A stretch of DNA of 39,260 bases. Source: Deltaproteobacteria bacterium (GTDB lineage: Bacteria > Desulfobacterota > Desulfarculia > Adiutricales > Adiutricaceae). The notes below the pieces were generated by a model, which was not told the DNA's origin, made no database searches, and saw only the letters and a list, made by a program, of their open reading frames with translations. Shown in pieces: positions 25,455 through 35,565 of the stretch. The translations under genes and the position numbers were made by a program. Positions within the stretch are counted from its first letter, which is position 1; every line of letters starts with the position of its first letter. The stretch spans positions 1-39,260 of the forward strand of contig JAITRL010000357.1 of the NCBI GenBank assembly GCA_031288415.1, read 5' to 3'.

Positions 25455-28400
25455 ATGACCGCGCGGGGGGGGGCCGAGTCCCGGCCGGCCTTTTCCCTTA
25501 ACTTCCGGGACTCCTGGGGCCGGGCGAAGGCGCTGGCGAAGCGCAATACCCTGTCGATCCTCGCGGTGTTCACCGCCGCGGCGGTGCTCGTCGTCTCCCT
25601 GTACACCGGGAGCCTCGTCACGGCCTACCTGGACTCCGACCTCACGACCTTCGCTTCCGACCTCCAGTCGGCCGCGGCCGAGGCGGCGGCCCTGGCCTCC
25701 GGGGACGAGTTCGCGGCCCTCGCGGGTTCCGGGGAGGCGGCCGCCCAAGGCTACCAGCGCCTAAAGAGCCTGCTCGCGGGCCTGCAGACGGGGGGCATGC
25801 GGGTGTGCTACGTGCGCCTGCAGGATGGCTCGGCCAAGGTGGTGGCCGACTCGGGGGCAGGGGGCCCGGCCGGCGTGCCCCAGCGCCCGGGCGATGATTT
25901 CGACGTGTCCTCGCGCAAGGGCCTCTCGGAGGCCTTCGAGGGGATTTTCCCCAGGGCCGAGCCTGTGCGGTTGAGCGCCCGCGCGGACCTTTTCGCGGCC
26001 TACGCCCCCGTCTTCGACTCCTCGGGCGCGGTGACGGCGGTCGCCGCGGCCGAGGCCGTATGGGGCGGCAGGGACCAGGCCTGGGGCGCGGGCATGCGCA
26101 GCATCTCCCTGGTCCAGATAGCCGCTCTCCTGGTCTTTCTGGCCTCGGGGTTCGCGAGCCTTCTGGGCTGGCGGCGCGAGGCCGCCCTCGCCGACGCGGC
26201 CAACTGCAGCAAGTCCATGCTCCTGGCCGGCATGTCCCACGAGATCCGCACCCCCATGAACGCCATCATCGGGCTCTCTGAACTGGCGAGGCGCGATTAC
26301 GGCAAGCTCAGGGCCCTGGAGCACCTGGAAGGCATCAAGACCGCCGGGGCCGGCCTTCTGTCCGTTGTCAACGACATCCTCGAGTTCTCGCGCCTGGAGG
26401 CGGGAGAGCCCGTCCGGGAAGGCAAGCCTTACGGCACTGCCAGGCTCATCATCGGCACCGTCGCCGTGGCCAGGGCCGGGCTGGGCGCGGCCCCCCTCAA
26501 GCTGCTCGTGGACGCCCGCCCGGATCTCCCGGAGACCCTGGTGGGCGACCAGGGGCGGGTCAGGCGCGTGATCTTCAACCTGCTGGGACAGGCTTTCAGG
26601 AACGCCCGGGGGGGGTTCGTGCGCTTCACCGTCGAACGCGAGACCGAGGGCTACGACCTCAGGCTCGTGATGACCGCCGAGGTGCCGGGGGCGGGCCTCA
26701 AGGAAGGCGACATCGATCGCCTTTTCGGCGGATTCAACCCTTCCCGGGACGGGCCGCCGGTCGACCCCGCCCTCGCCTGCGGTCCTGGCGGCAGGTCCCT
26801 CAGGCACACCGACGGGGCCGGGCTGGGCCTCGCCCTGGCCGCGCAGATCTGCCGCGCCCTGGGCGGCAGCCTCACCGTGCGCCCCGGCGCCTCCGGCTCA
26901 GGGGCCGTCTTCCGGGCGGAACTCGTCCAGAAGGTCGCCTCCTGGAAGCCCGTGGGCCAGCTCTTCGAGGCCTCATCCGCCTCCGCAGGGGGCAGTTTCA
27001 AGGCCGGGTTCTACGCGCCAGACGCCAAGGTGCTCGTCGCCTGCGGCACCGAAAGGGGCGTTCAGGAGCTCGCAGCCCTCCTGGCCCCCTACCGCATCAC
27101 CCCGGACGTGGCCTTGAGCGGCGAGGAGGCCCTGGAGCGGATCGCCGCCAGGGACTACGATCTCGTGCTGGTCGATCAGGTCATGCCCGGCCTGGGCGGG
27201 GTGGGCGTCTGCCGCCGCGTGAGGTGCGCCGTGGGCGGCCGCTTCGAGTGTCTGCCAGTGGTCGCCCTCGCGCAACCCCATGCCGAGGACGAGGCGGATG
27301 TGCTCACCTCCGCCGGGTTTTCCGGGGCCCTGGCCAAGCCGGTGGATCCTGCGGACCTGGACGAGGCCCTGAACAGGTGGATCCCCGACTCCAAGATCTT
27401 CTCCCGGCTCGATGGCCCGCAGGAGAGGCGCCGTTCCGCCTGGCCCGGCGGCATTGGCCGCCACAGGAGCGGCCTGCCGGACCTCCCGTCCCTGAACCGT
27501 CCGCTCGCGGGCCCAGTGGGCTTCGACGAGGAGGCCTGGGCCCGTTCGGTCTCCGTGTCGGAAGAGCTCAAACGCGTCGGGAGGAGCGGGGCCTGCTGGA
27601 CCTCCGTGCCGCATCCGGGGGCCAGGGCGCCTGTCAATTCTCCGGGCGCCTTCCCTGCCGTTCACTTGGCGTCTGGCGGCCGGCCGGCTGATACGAACGA
27701 TGCCGCCGCCTCCGGGCTTTCCTCAGGCGCCGCCGCCCAGGGGGCCTCCCCCGCTGAAAAAGCCTCCGCCGAGGGCGGCTCCGCCCCTGCCGAGGAAGGC
27801 GCCCCTGGAGGGGGTTCCGCCCGCGCCGACGGCGCCCGGCACGCCGGAGACCCGTTCCCTGTCTTTCTGGAAGGGGTCGACCGCGAGATCGGCCTCTCGC
27901 TGGCGGGCGGCTCCGAGAGGCGCTACCTCTCTCACCTGCAGGTGTTTTCCTCCGCCTCCAGGGGGGTGCTCGAAAGGCTCTACCAGGAACCCTGCCATGA
28001 CCCGGCCCTCAAGCCGCTGGGGCCTCCGGCGGACATGGCAGGCCGAGGCATCGGGCCCGTCTTCCGCGTCATCTCGGAAACCCGTAAGCAGGAGGCGGTG
28101 GAAAGCCTCTCGCCCCCCGCCGCCGATGGGGCGCCAGCCCAGTTCGCCCAGTTCGGCGACGGGGGGCTTCCCGGCCAGGGAGGCGGGGAATCCCCGCCTC
28201 AGCCCTCCGGGCCCCAGCCGTTCACAAACTCGGAGTTCGTCTTCGTCGCGCGCACCCTCAAGTCATGCCTGGCCGGCATAGGGGCCGAAGCCCTCTCCTT
28301 CGAGGCCATGCTCCTCGAAAGGGCCGGGCGCGCGGGGGACGCCCCCTACCTCGCCAGAAACCTTCCCGCTTTCCGGGAGGGCCTGTCCAGGCTGATCCTT

Positions 28401-28847
28401 GGCGTGGAGAGCGCCTCCCTCGGCGAGCCCTCGGGGACGGAAGCCTCTCCTGGGGAGCATGGGGACCATGCCGCTTCCGAAGGCGCAGCGGTTCACGGGC
28501 CCTCAGGCCTCTTACGGGCCTTGGCGGCCCCAGGGGACGGAAGGGCCGCTCCGGCGGCCTCCGACGCGGCTTTCTCGCCCCTCCCGCCCGGCCGCTCCGG
28601 CGCGGCCGGGCGGGGCGCCTCCCCCGTCCTGTTCGAGGAGCTCTTGCGCCTGGAGGCGGCCTTGGGCTCCAGGGACATGGATGCCGTGGACGCGGCCGTC
28701 CCTCAGATACTCGCCCGTTGCTGGTCCGAGGGGGTACGCCGCGAGGCGGAGCGGATTTCCAGGGGGGCGGGGGGCGGAGCCGGCGGCTCCCCTGAGGGCG
28801 AAGCCCGCAGGCCCCCGCTCTCCGGCGCGGGGGGAAAGGACGCCTGA
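25455..28847 (+). CDS. Hybrid sensor histidine kinase-like protein (degenerate CA domain, REC, Hpt-like C-terminus)
   Basis: Two TM segments, H-box MSHEIRTPMNAIIGLSELAR, degenerate NLLGQAFRN and EVPGAGL, G2 box DGAGLGLALA, REC DLVLVDQVMPG...ALAKPVD, Hpt-like FLEGVDREIGLSLAGGSERRYL...ARTLKSCLAGIGAEAL. Confidence 0.92.
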   Translation: MTARGGAESRPAFSLNFRDSWGRAKALAKRNTLSILAVFTAAAVLVVSLYTGSLVTAYLDSDLTTFASDLQSAAAEAAALASGDEFAALAGSGEAAAQGYQRLKSLLAGLQTGGMRVCYVRLQDGSAKVVADSGAGGPAGVPQRPGDDFDVSSRKGLSEAFEGIFPRAEPVRLSARADLFAAYAPVFDSSGAVTAVAAAEAVWGGRDQAWGAGMRSISLVQIAALLVFLASGFASLLGWRREAALADAANCSKSMLLAGMSHEIRTPMNAIIGLSELARRDYGKLRALEHLEGIKTAGAGLLSVVNDILEFSRLEAGEPVREGKPYGTARLIIGTVAVARAGLGAAPLKLLVDARPDLPETLVGDQGRVRRVIFNLLGQAFRNARGGFVRFTVERETEGYDLRLVMTAEVPGAGLKEGDIDRLFGGFNPSRDGPPVDPALACGPGGRSLRHTDGAGLGLALAAQICRALGGSLTVRPGASGSGAVFRAELVQKVASWKPVGQLFEASSASAGGSFKAGFYAPDAKVLVACGTERGVQELAALLAPYRITPDVALSGEEALERIAARDYDLVLVDQVMPGLGGVGVCRRVRCAVGGRFECLPVVALAQPHAEDEADVLTSAGFSGALAKPVDPADLDEALNRWIPDSKIFSRLDGPQERRRSAWPGGIGRHRSGLPDLPSLNRPLAGPVGFDEEAWARSVSVSEELKRVGRSGACWTSVPHPGARAPVNSPGAFPAVHLASGGRPADTNDAAASGLSSGAAAQGASPAEKASAEGGSAPAEEGAPGGGSARADGARHAGDPFPVFLEGVDREIGLSLAGGSERRYLSHLQVFSSASRGVLERLYQEPCHDPALKPLGPPADMAGRGIGPVFRVISETRKQEAVESLSPPAADGAPAQFAQFGDGGLPGQGGGESPPQPSGPQPFTNSEFVFVARTLKSCLAGIGAEALSFEAMLLERAGRAGDAPYLARNLPAFREGLSRLILGVESASLGEPSGTEASPGEHGDHAASEGAAVHGPSGLLRALAAPGDGRAAPAASDAAFSPLPPGRSGAAGRGASPVLFEELLRLEAALGSRDMDAVDAAVPQILARCWSEGVRREAERISRGAGGGAGGSPEGEARRPPLSGAGGKDA

Positions 28848-30892
28848 TGGGGGAGGAATCCGCAGAGGGCGGGCGATTCAGGAGGGGGCTGGACGGCCAC
28901 ACGATTTTCATAGCGTTCATCGTCTCCCTGGGGGCGGTGCTGGCCCTGTCCTTCTACACCTTCATCGTCATCCGCGGGTACATGAAGGCCCAGGAGGATG
29001 ACTTCGTCAGGCGCCTCAAGCGCCAGGCCGTCTCGGCGGCGGCCCTTGTGAGCGCGGACGAGCTTTCCCGCTTCAACGGGCCCGAGGACGCTTCGCTCCG
29101 CGAGTACGCGGACCTCAAGTCCCGCGTCAAGGCCTTCGCCGAACGGCTCGGCGCGGCGGGGGTGCGGTATTTCCGCATCGTCCCCGACGGCAGGATTCAG
29201 TACATAATCGACGGCGCCAACGACGAGGCCAAGCGGATCGGGATCGACGTGGAGCCCGTGGCGGCCGAGGCCGAGCCGGGGGCGGGCGCCGCCTGGTTCG
29301 AAGGCAAGGTCAACGTCAGCGGGGTAGGGTCAGGGGAGGCGGCCTGGGACGGCCTGGCCGTCTCTTACGCCCCGGTGAAGCGCCCTGACGGGGCGGTGGC
29401 GGCCGTGGCGGGCGTGGCCGTGGACGACAGTTTCATCAGGGAATCAAGTTCCCGGATGACCCTGTTCCTGTCCATTCAGACTGTAGCGGTGTTCCTGGTC
29501 AGCGTCTGCGGGCTCGCCTCCATCTTCTCGAGCCGCCGCGCGGCCAGGCGCGCGGCGGCCGCCATGCGGGCCAAGACCTCCTTCCTGGCCCGCATGAGCC
29601 ACGAGATCCGCACCCCCATGGCCGCGGTGGTGGGCCTGGCCGAGCTGGCCCAGCGCGAGTACGGCGGCCCCAGGGCGGTCGAGCGCATCAACGGCATCTC
29701 CATGGCCGGCGCCAGCCTCATCGCCGTCATAGACGACATACTGGACATCTCCAAGGTGGAGCAGGGGAAGGTCACCCTCAAGTGCCGCCGCTACTGGACC
29801 GGGGCCCTGCTCAGCGAGGCCGCCGCGGTGGCGGCGGTGCGCATCGGCGAGCGTCCCCTCAAGTTCGAGCTCGACGCCCCTCCCGATCTGCCTGCCGAGC
29901 TGTACGGGGACGGGGGGCGCGTCAAGCAGATCCTCCTTAACCTGCTCAACAACGCCGTCAAGTACACCCCGCGAGGCACGGTGAGCCTCAAGGTCAGGGT
30001 CAAGGCCCTTTCTCCGGACCCTTCCCCGGCGGGCGGCCAGCGCCTCCCTGCGGCTCCCCCTCCCGCGCCGTGGCGCCAGCGGCGCGCCTCCGGCCCCGGT
30101 CCTGGGGGCGGCGACCTGCGCGATGGCGACGTCTCCGCCATGCCGCAGGCGCTTTTCAGCTTCCGGGTGCAGGACAGCGGCGTGGGCATCAGGCCGGGGG
30201 ACCTGAAGCGGATTTTCCGGGAGTACTCGCGCGTGGACCATGACAGCAACAGCGGAGTGGAGGGGACCGGCCTGGGGCTCTCCATCGCCCGCAACCTGGC
30301 ACGGGCCATGGGCGGCGACATCCACGCGGAGAGCGTGTACGGGCAGGGATCGGTTTTCACGGCGGAGATGCTCCAGCGGGTGGCCGACCTTTCCCCCATG
30401 GGGGAGCTGGGCTCGGCCCCTGCGGCCGCGAGGGAGACGGCCAGGGTAAGTTTCACGGCGCCGGAGGCCTCCATATTGGTGGTGGATGATCTCCCCAGCA
30501 ACCTCATAGTGGCGGAAGGGCTCATCGCCCCGTACCAGGCACGGGTCTCGACCGCCTCCAGCGGCCGGGAGGCGGTGCTGGCCCTGGAGAAGCGCAACTA
30601 TGACCTGGTGCTTCTGGACCACATGATGCCGGGCATGGACGGCATCGAGACGGCCCAGGCCATCCGCGCCGCCGACGAGGGGCGGTACTCGTCCCTGCCG
30701 GTCATAGCCTTCACCGCCAACGCGCTGGTAGGCATGCGGGAATATTTCCTGGAGAACGGTTTCGACGACTTCATGGCCAAACCCATGGACGTGGAGGAGC
30801 TTGACAGGATCCTGAGCAGGTGGATCCCGGACTCCAAAAAGAAGCCGATGCCTCCGCGCGAGAAAAACGGCGTGGCCGCGTTAGGCCTGTAG
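28847..30892 (+). CDS. Hybrid sensor histidine kinase/response regulator (canonical motifs)
   Basis: H-box MSHEIRTPMAAVVGLAELAQ, N-box NLLNNAVKYT, G1 QDSGVGI, G2 GTGLGLSIA, REC DLVLLDHMMPGMDG...FMAKPMD; TGATG overlap with the upstream gene. Confidence 0.96.
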   Translation: MGEESAEGGRFRRGLDGHTIFIAFIVSLGAVLALSFYTFIVIRGYMKAQEDDFVRRLKRQAVSAAALVSADELSRFNGPEDASLREYADLKSRVKAFAERLGAAGVRYFRIVPDGRIQYIIDGANDEAKRIGIDVEPVAAEAEPGAGAAWFEGKVNVSGVGSGEAAWDGLAVSYAPVKRPDGAVAAVAGVAVDDSFIRESSSRMTLFLSIQTVAVFLVSVCGLASIFSSRRAARRAAAAMRAKTSFLARMSHEIRTPMAAVVGLAELAQREYGGPRAVERINGISMAGASLIAVIDDILDISKVEQGKVTLKCRRYWTGALLSEAAAVAAVRIGERPLKFELDAPPDLPAELYGDGGRVKQILLNLLNNAVKYTPRGTVSLKVRVKALSPDPSPAGGQRLPAAPPPAPWRQRRASGPGPGGGDLRDGDVSAMPQALFSFRVQDSGVGIRPGDLKRIFREYSRVDHDSNSGVEGTGLGLSIARNLARAMGGDIHAESVYGQGSVFTAEMLQRVADLSPMGELGSAPAAARETARVSFTAPEASILVVDDLPSNLIVAEGLIAPYQARVSTASSGREAVLALEKRNYDLVLLDHMMPGMDGIETAQAIRAADEGRYSSLPVIAFTANALVGMREYFLENGFDDFMAKPMDVEELDRILSRWIPDSKKKPMPPREKNGVAALGL

Positions 30893-30930
30893 GTCCGCCT
30901 GTGGCCGTTAACGGGAGCGCATGTCCTGTA

Positions 30931-30968
30931 ACGGGGCCTGATCCCGGCAACGGGGCCTGATCCCGGCA
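30931..30968. repeat. 19-bp perfect tandem repeat x2
   Basis: ACGGGGCCTGATCCCGGCA twice in tandem. Confidence 0.95.
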
Positions 30969-31928
30969 ATGCGGCAGGGCCGGAAATCCGCGGCGGGCCG
31001 AGGCAGGCCGCTCAGGTCCGACGGGCCGCGGAAAACCGCATGTCCTGTTTGGCCTGCATGCAGCCCTGGCGGCGGCGCAGGCCCGCCCGGCGGGCGCCGC
31101 GGGGCGGCGCCCGCCGGCGCCGATGGCCCTGCCCCGTAACCCCCTCCGGGAATTCGCCAGGCGGGGAGTTCGCCGGCGGGCGCGCGCGCCCGCAGGACCG
31201 GCCGCCTCTCGGGGCTTTCCGCTGAGGCATCATCCGGTTTGCCTCCCCGGCTCCGGCAAGGCGCTGAAAGCCCCCGCTTCCGGCCGCAAGGCGTCGGCAT
31301 TTCACGGCCTCACGCGGCGCAGGCGGCTTTTCCGGCGGGCCGAAGGCCGGAGAAAGCGGCCATGGCATGGGAAAGCCCCCTGCCGATCGTCTGGACGCGC
31401 ATTCAGCGGGGCCGCCGGGAAAGCCGACGGGGGCTGTCTCGTCACTGCCACGGCCTGAAGGCCTGGCGAGCCCGCCGGGGGCTCCCCCAAGCCGGCGCCC
31501 CCGGCGGGCTCCTTGCCGGGCTGATCCGCCGGAGCGGGAAAGATCCGGCAGGAACTTCCCCGCGCTGATCGGCGGGCGCGATGATCCCGCGAGCCCCTGT
31601 CCGGACATGGCTTCGGCTCGGTCGGCGGCGCCTTATGAGAGCCCGGCGGCATTCCGGCCGCGGAGAAGGCCGGTTTCCCGAAAAGAGGAAATCCGGCTTC
31701 CTTATGACCGGGCCGGCTTAAGCCTCCGGCCGTAAAGGGCCGTGCCTGCCCGGCACGGCGGCTTGCGGACGGGACGGGAAATCCAATGGCCTGAACCTGG
31801 CTTCCGCGCTTAAGTTTTTCCGAAAACGTCGCCTCCCGTTCACGCGGGATCGCGGCTCCGCCGCCCCCTGAGAGCCGCAGGAACGGAGGCAGGGAAAGCG
31901 GCGGCCAGGCCTGCCCCAAGGGAAAAGC

Positions 31929-31950
31929 AAAAAAACGGCGGCCAGCGCCG
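31929..31950 (-). terminator. Putative minus-strand terminator
   Basis: Minus strand CGGCG-CTGGC-CGCCG followed by T7. Confidence 0.5.
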
Positions 31951-32297
31951 GGCTTGAAGAGGCAGCCGGTCCGCGCGCTTCAGGGAGCCGCGGCTCCGCG
32001 TTCAGCATGGGCGACCCGTGATCTTTCGGCTTCCCGTCATTGCCGGGCGTTGAAGGCATGAACGCGGGCCGACGAGAGGCGGATAAGGGGGCCAGGGGGT
32101 CCGGGGCCGGCGGCCCTTGCGCGGAGCGGTTTCGGACGCAGGAGCGTGACATGGGCAGGGATCCGCGCATTACCGGACCGCCTCGGCCGGTTCCGCCCCG
32201 GAAGGCGGGCTGAAACCGCCGGGAATTCCCTTGAGAAACCCTGTTCACCTTTGACTTAACCTGAATTCCGCAAGAAATCGCGTAAATACGCGTTATT

Positions 32298-33895
32298 TCA
32301 ACCGCTCCTGATGTACTCATTGAGATCATCAATGGTCACGCCAAACCGGGAAAGAATCTCCCGTTGCTTCTTTGTGAGCGGATTCAGAAGCCGCATGGCC
32401 CCTTGACTCATGATGGCCCGGATTGTGGAGAGCTCATCGATGACATCCTTTGCGGTTAACCTATTGGTTTCCATCCATTTTGAAAGAATATTTCTAAGAT
32501 ATAGTCTAACAATAAGTGATACAAATGCGCAGAACATTTTGCCTTCTGTCGTTTTTTGCTTATGGGTTCTGAGACGTTTCATGTCAGTATGGTTTTTGAT
32601 TTCATCAAGGTTTTTTTTCTGTTATGTCTCTGTTTTTATATATGGATATGATTTATTTTGATGTTAAAGTCGTATTCGTGAGTATGCAGGCATATCCAAG
32701 ATCTTTGGCTATAGCGTCAATGGCTTCGAAATCCCTGGTCCAGCGCGGCCCTCCGGAATTATCGCGTTTAGGGAGGCTGAAGCAGCGGATGAATTCGCGT
32801 ATTTCCGCCTTTGTCAGTTCATTCTTCCGCGACAACGTCTCCTCATCGGAAGCGGTTTTCCTGCAGAGGCCGTCGGTTTGATCCGCGGCAAGCTCAGGGT
32901 TGAAATGAACGTGCAGCGTTGATGCCGCTCCATGATATTCTCCCCTTACCGCAAGACCAAACATTTTGAAGCCGTCGAGACAGTTGCAGGATGACTGGAC
33001 TGAAGCACGGTGCCGCAATATCGTCTCTTTAACGGCCTTTGCGCGGTTCTCAAACGCCGTCATGAGCGGGTACCCGTTTTGACGCATAAACTCTATGTTA
33101 GCCGCAGACGCAAAACCCCAGCCCAGGACAAAGCAAACCCCTTTAATGCCGTAATCCTCGTTATGCTCCATCATGAATTTGAGATGCGACTTGTCGACTA
33201 TCGCGCCCTGATAAGCGGCATAAAACGCAGGAGGCATGGACTGCCGCCCCAAATACATCGCCATATTGATCCGCGGCAGACGGTCACCGTCACGGTCATA
33301 TCCAGTCTCATCGTCAAGGATGCCTTTAGCGTAGGTTGAGCGCGATGTCACGCCGTAAGCAAAATATTCCGTCTGGGTCCTGCGCGGCGCCCGCTTTTTG
33401 AAAAACCTCATACGCTCGACGCAGCCGATTGACTCGAACAGCCGCGACGCTTCCTGGCCTGTCATGGACAGCGAGGGCATGGTCCGCTCGAAAGGCGCTC
33501 CAGGCGGCTCATCACGTTGCCTTCAGCAGGCATATACGCCGCTATGCCGGACACGCGCGCTGAACCGGAGGGGATCAAGGAACTCTCAAGTATCTCCCTG
33601 ACGCCTAGAGAAGACAGGATTCCGCGCGACAGGAAGGGCACGCCGATTTCGTAAACCGTGCCGTCATCGCGCGGTGTCCTGACATCAACGTGAGAGGCTC
33701 TCTCGCCATAGAATTCGTAGTAGGCGTTATTCGGGATCAGAAGTCCTGCATCTTTGTCCAGTTTGCCGATGGACTTCCTCTTATTGGTCGGCTGCCCTTT
33801 GCTGTAACGGCAAGTCCCCAAGACGTGAAACACGTACGGGTACCTGCCGGTCTTGGCGACAATGATGCCTTTGTCGGAAAGAGGGACCCGGCAAT
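32298..33895 (-). pseudogene. IS1634-like (DDE) transposase remnant with frameshifts and an in-frame stop
   Basis: Three colinear pieces: KRKSIGKLDKDAGLLIPNNAYYEFYG...AAYMPAEGNVM; MPSLSMTGQEASRLFESIG...TNTTLTSK*; IYKNRDITEKK(frameshift)LDEIKNHTDMKRLRTHKQKTTEGKMFCAFVSLIVRLYL; AT-richer than the surroundings. Confidence 0.88.
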
Positions 33896-34205
33896 TTAAT
33901 TGGGGGCCGCAGCAACCCCTCCTGGTATATCATGTATTATACACCTACAAGAGAAACTTGCAAGCCGTTTCCATGCCCTTAGTTAAATATTTTTTGTTGA
34001 ATTTATAGATATTTTCCTAAAAAAACAGAATTTATCGAGATCGTATGTTCACAATACTTGCGGGAATTTAGGATTTAACGCGTCGCGTGGCCTCGCCTTG
34101 GGTTCATGCCGTTTTAGAGGGGGCTTTTCCCGCTTGAACAGTCCGCTGAATTGATCGGGCGCCGTCCATGATCATCGGGCGGGGCTTGCGAGGGAAGATT
34201 TTTTC

Positions 34206-34241
34206 CTGAAAGCCCTGAAAGCCCTGAAAGCCCTGAAAGCC
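34206..34241. repeat. 9-bp perfect tandem repeat (CTGAAAGCC)x4
   Basis: Four head-to-tail copies read directly. Confidence 0.97.
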
Positions 34242-34461
34242 GCCGGAGGCGCCCGGGTGCGTCTCCGCCTTCACGCCGCGCTTCCGGCGGCCCTCAAATC
34301 GCGGCGGGACATGACGTCGCGCCTCCGGAGCCTGTCCGGGCGGCCGGCGGGACTTGACTGGGCGTCTCCGGACGGAGGGGCCCGGGCCTCGCGTTTCGGC
34401 GGGCGGCCGCGCGCGCCTTGCCCGCCGCGGGCGGGGTCGCCGCGGCCGGGGGAGGCCGCCC

Positions 34462-35565
34462 CTACTGCCGCACGTATGAAAAGAGGTAGATCCCCAGGAG
34501 CGTGAACAGGCAGTTGGGGAGCCATGCCGCCAGGAAAGGCGGGAGCAGCCCGGCGTAGCCCAGGCTCCGGGAGAGTTCCTGGGTCACCAGGTAAAGGAAG
34601 GAGAGGACCATGCCCTGGACCAGCCCCAGGGCCACGCTTCCGCCCTTCTCGCGCCAGAAGCCCAGGGGGATGCCCATGATTATCATGACGAGGGTGATGA
34701 GCGGCCGGGAGAACTTGAACTGCAGGTCCACCATCTGCCGCAGCGGGTAGAAGCCCTCGGCCTTGAGGAGGCCTATGCTCTCGCTCAGCGCGGCGACGGA
34801 GAGCTCGTCGCTGTCTGAGGAGCCCTGGTGGCCCAGGCCCGCCGGAGGCGCCGGAAATCCAGGCAGGAACAGCTCCTTCTCGCTCCTGAAGGAGAAGCGC
34901 CGCGCCATCCCGCCGGTCATGACTCGGTAGTCCTTGACCCTGGCGCCGAAGAGCCTGAGGCCCTCGGGGGAGAAGACCGCCCGTTCCGCCTCGACCCGCG
35001 TCTGCAGGTTGAAGGCCTCGTCGAAGATGATGAAGGAGGCTTCCGTCGCCTCGCCCCTGGACTCGTCGTAGGTTCCGAAGTGCTCGAACATCCTGCGGTC
35101 CCGCGCCCATACGTCCCGGACCTCGGCCTGGATGGACTCGGAGCGGCGGTTGCGGACCTGGCCCTCCCAGATGCGGTTGGAGACCTCCGCCGCCGCAGGT
35201 GTCACGAGGTTTTCCAGGATGAAGACCAGGGCGCTCAGGGCCAGGCCGGAGGCGACAAACGGCCTGGAGAGCCTCCAGAGGCTGAGGCCAGAGCCTTTGA
35301 AGGCCACGATCTCGGAGTTGCGGCCCAGGACCGCGAGGGTGATGAGCAGCGAGGCCAGGGCCGCCACCGGGATGAGCAGTATGGCCATGTAAGGGATCTG
35401 CGCCGCGAAATACAGCAGGATGTCGCCGTAAGGGATCCCGTGGCTCACGAAGTCCGAGATCTTCTCGATAAAGTCCACCACCATGAAAAGGGTGAGGAAG
35501 CCGGCGAGGCAGAGCCCCAGGAACCTGAAGAAGAGGCCCGAGAGGTACCTGGAGACGACGCTCAC
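34462..35565 (-). CDS. lptG: LPS export ABC transporter permease LptG
   Basis: YLSGLFFRFLGLCLAGFLTLFMVVDFIEKISDF...AVLGRNSEIVAFKGSGLSLWRL; GTGA overlap with lptF. Confidence 0.93.
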   Translation of the reverse strand: MSVVSRYLSGLFFRFLGLCLAGFLTLFMVVDFIEKISDFVSHGIPYGDILLYFAAQIPYMAILLIPVAALASLLITLAVLGRNSEIVAFKGSGLSLWRLSRPFVASGLALSALVFILENLVTPAAAEVSNRIWEGQVRNRRSESIQAEVRDVWARDRRMFEHFGTYDESRGEATEASFIIFDEAFNLQTRVEAERAVFSPEGLRLFGARVKDYRVMTGGMARRFSFRSEKELFLPGFPAPPAGLGHQGSSDSDELSVAALSESIGLLKAEGFYPLRQMVDLQFKFSRPLITLVMIIMGIPLGFWREKGGSVALGLVQGMVLSFLYLVTQELSRSLGYAGLLPPFLAAWLPNCLFTLLGIYLFSYVRQ

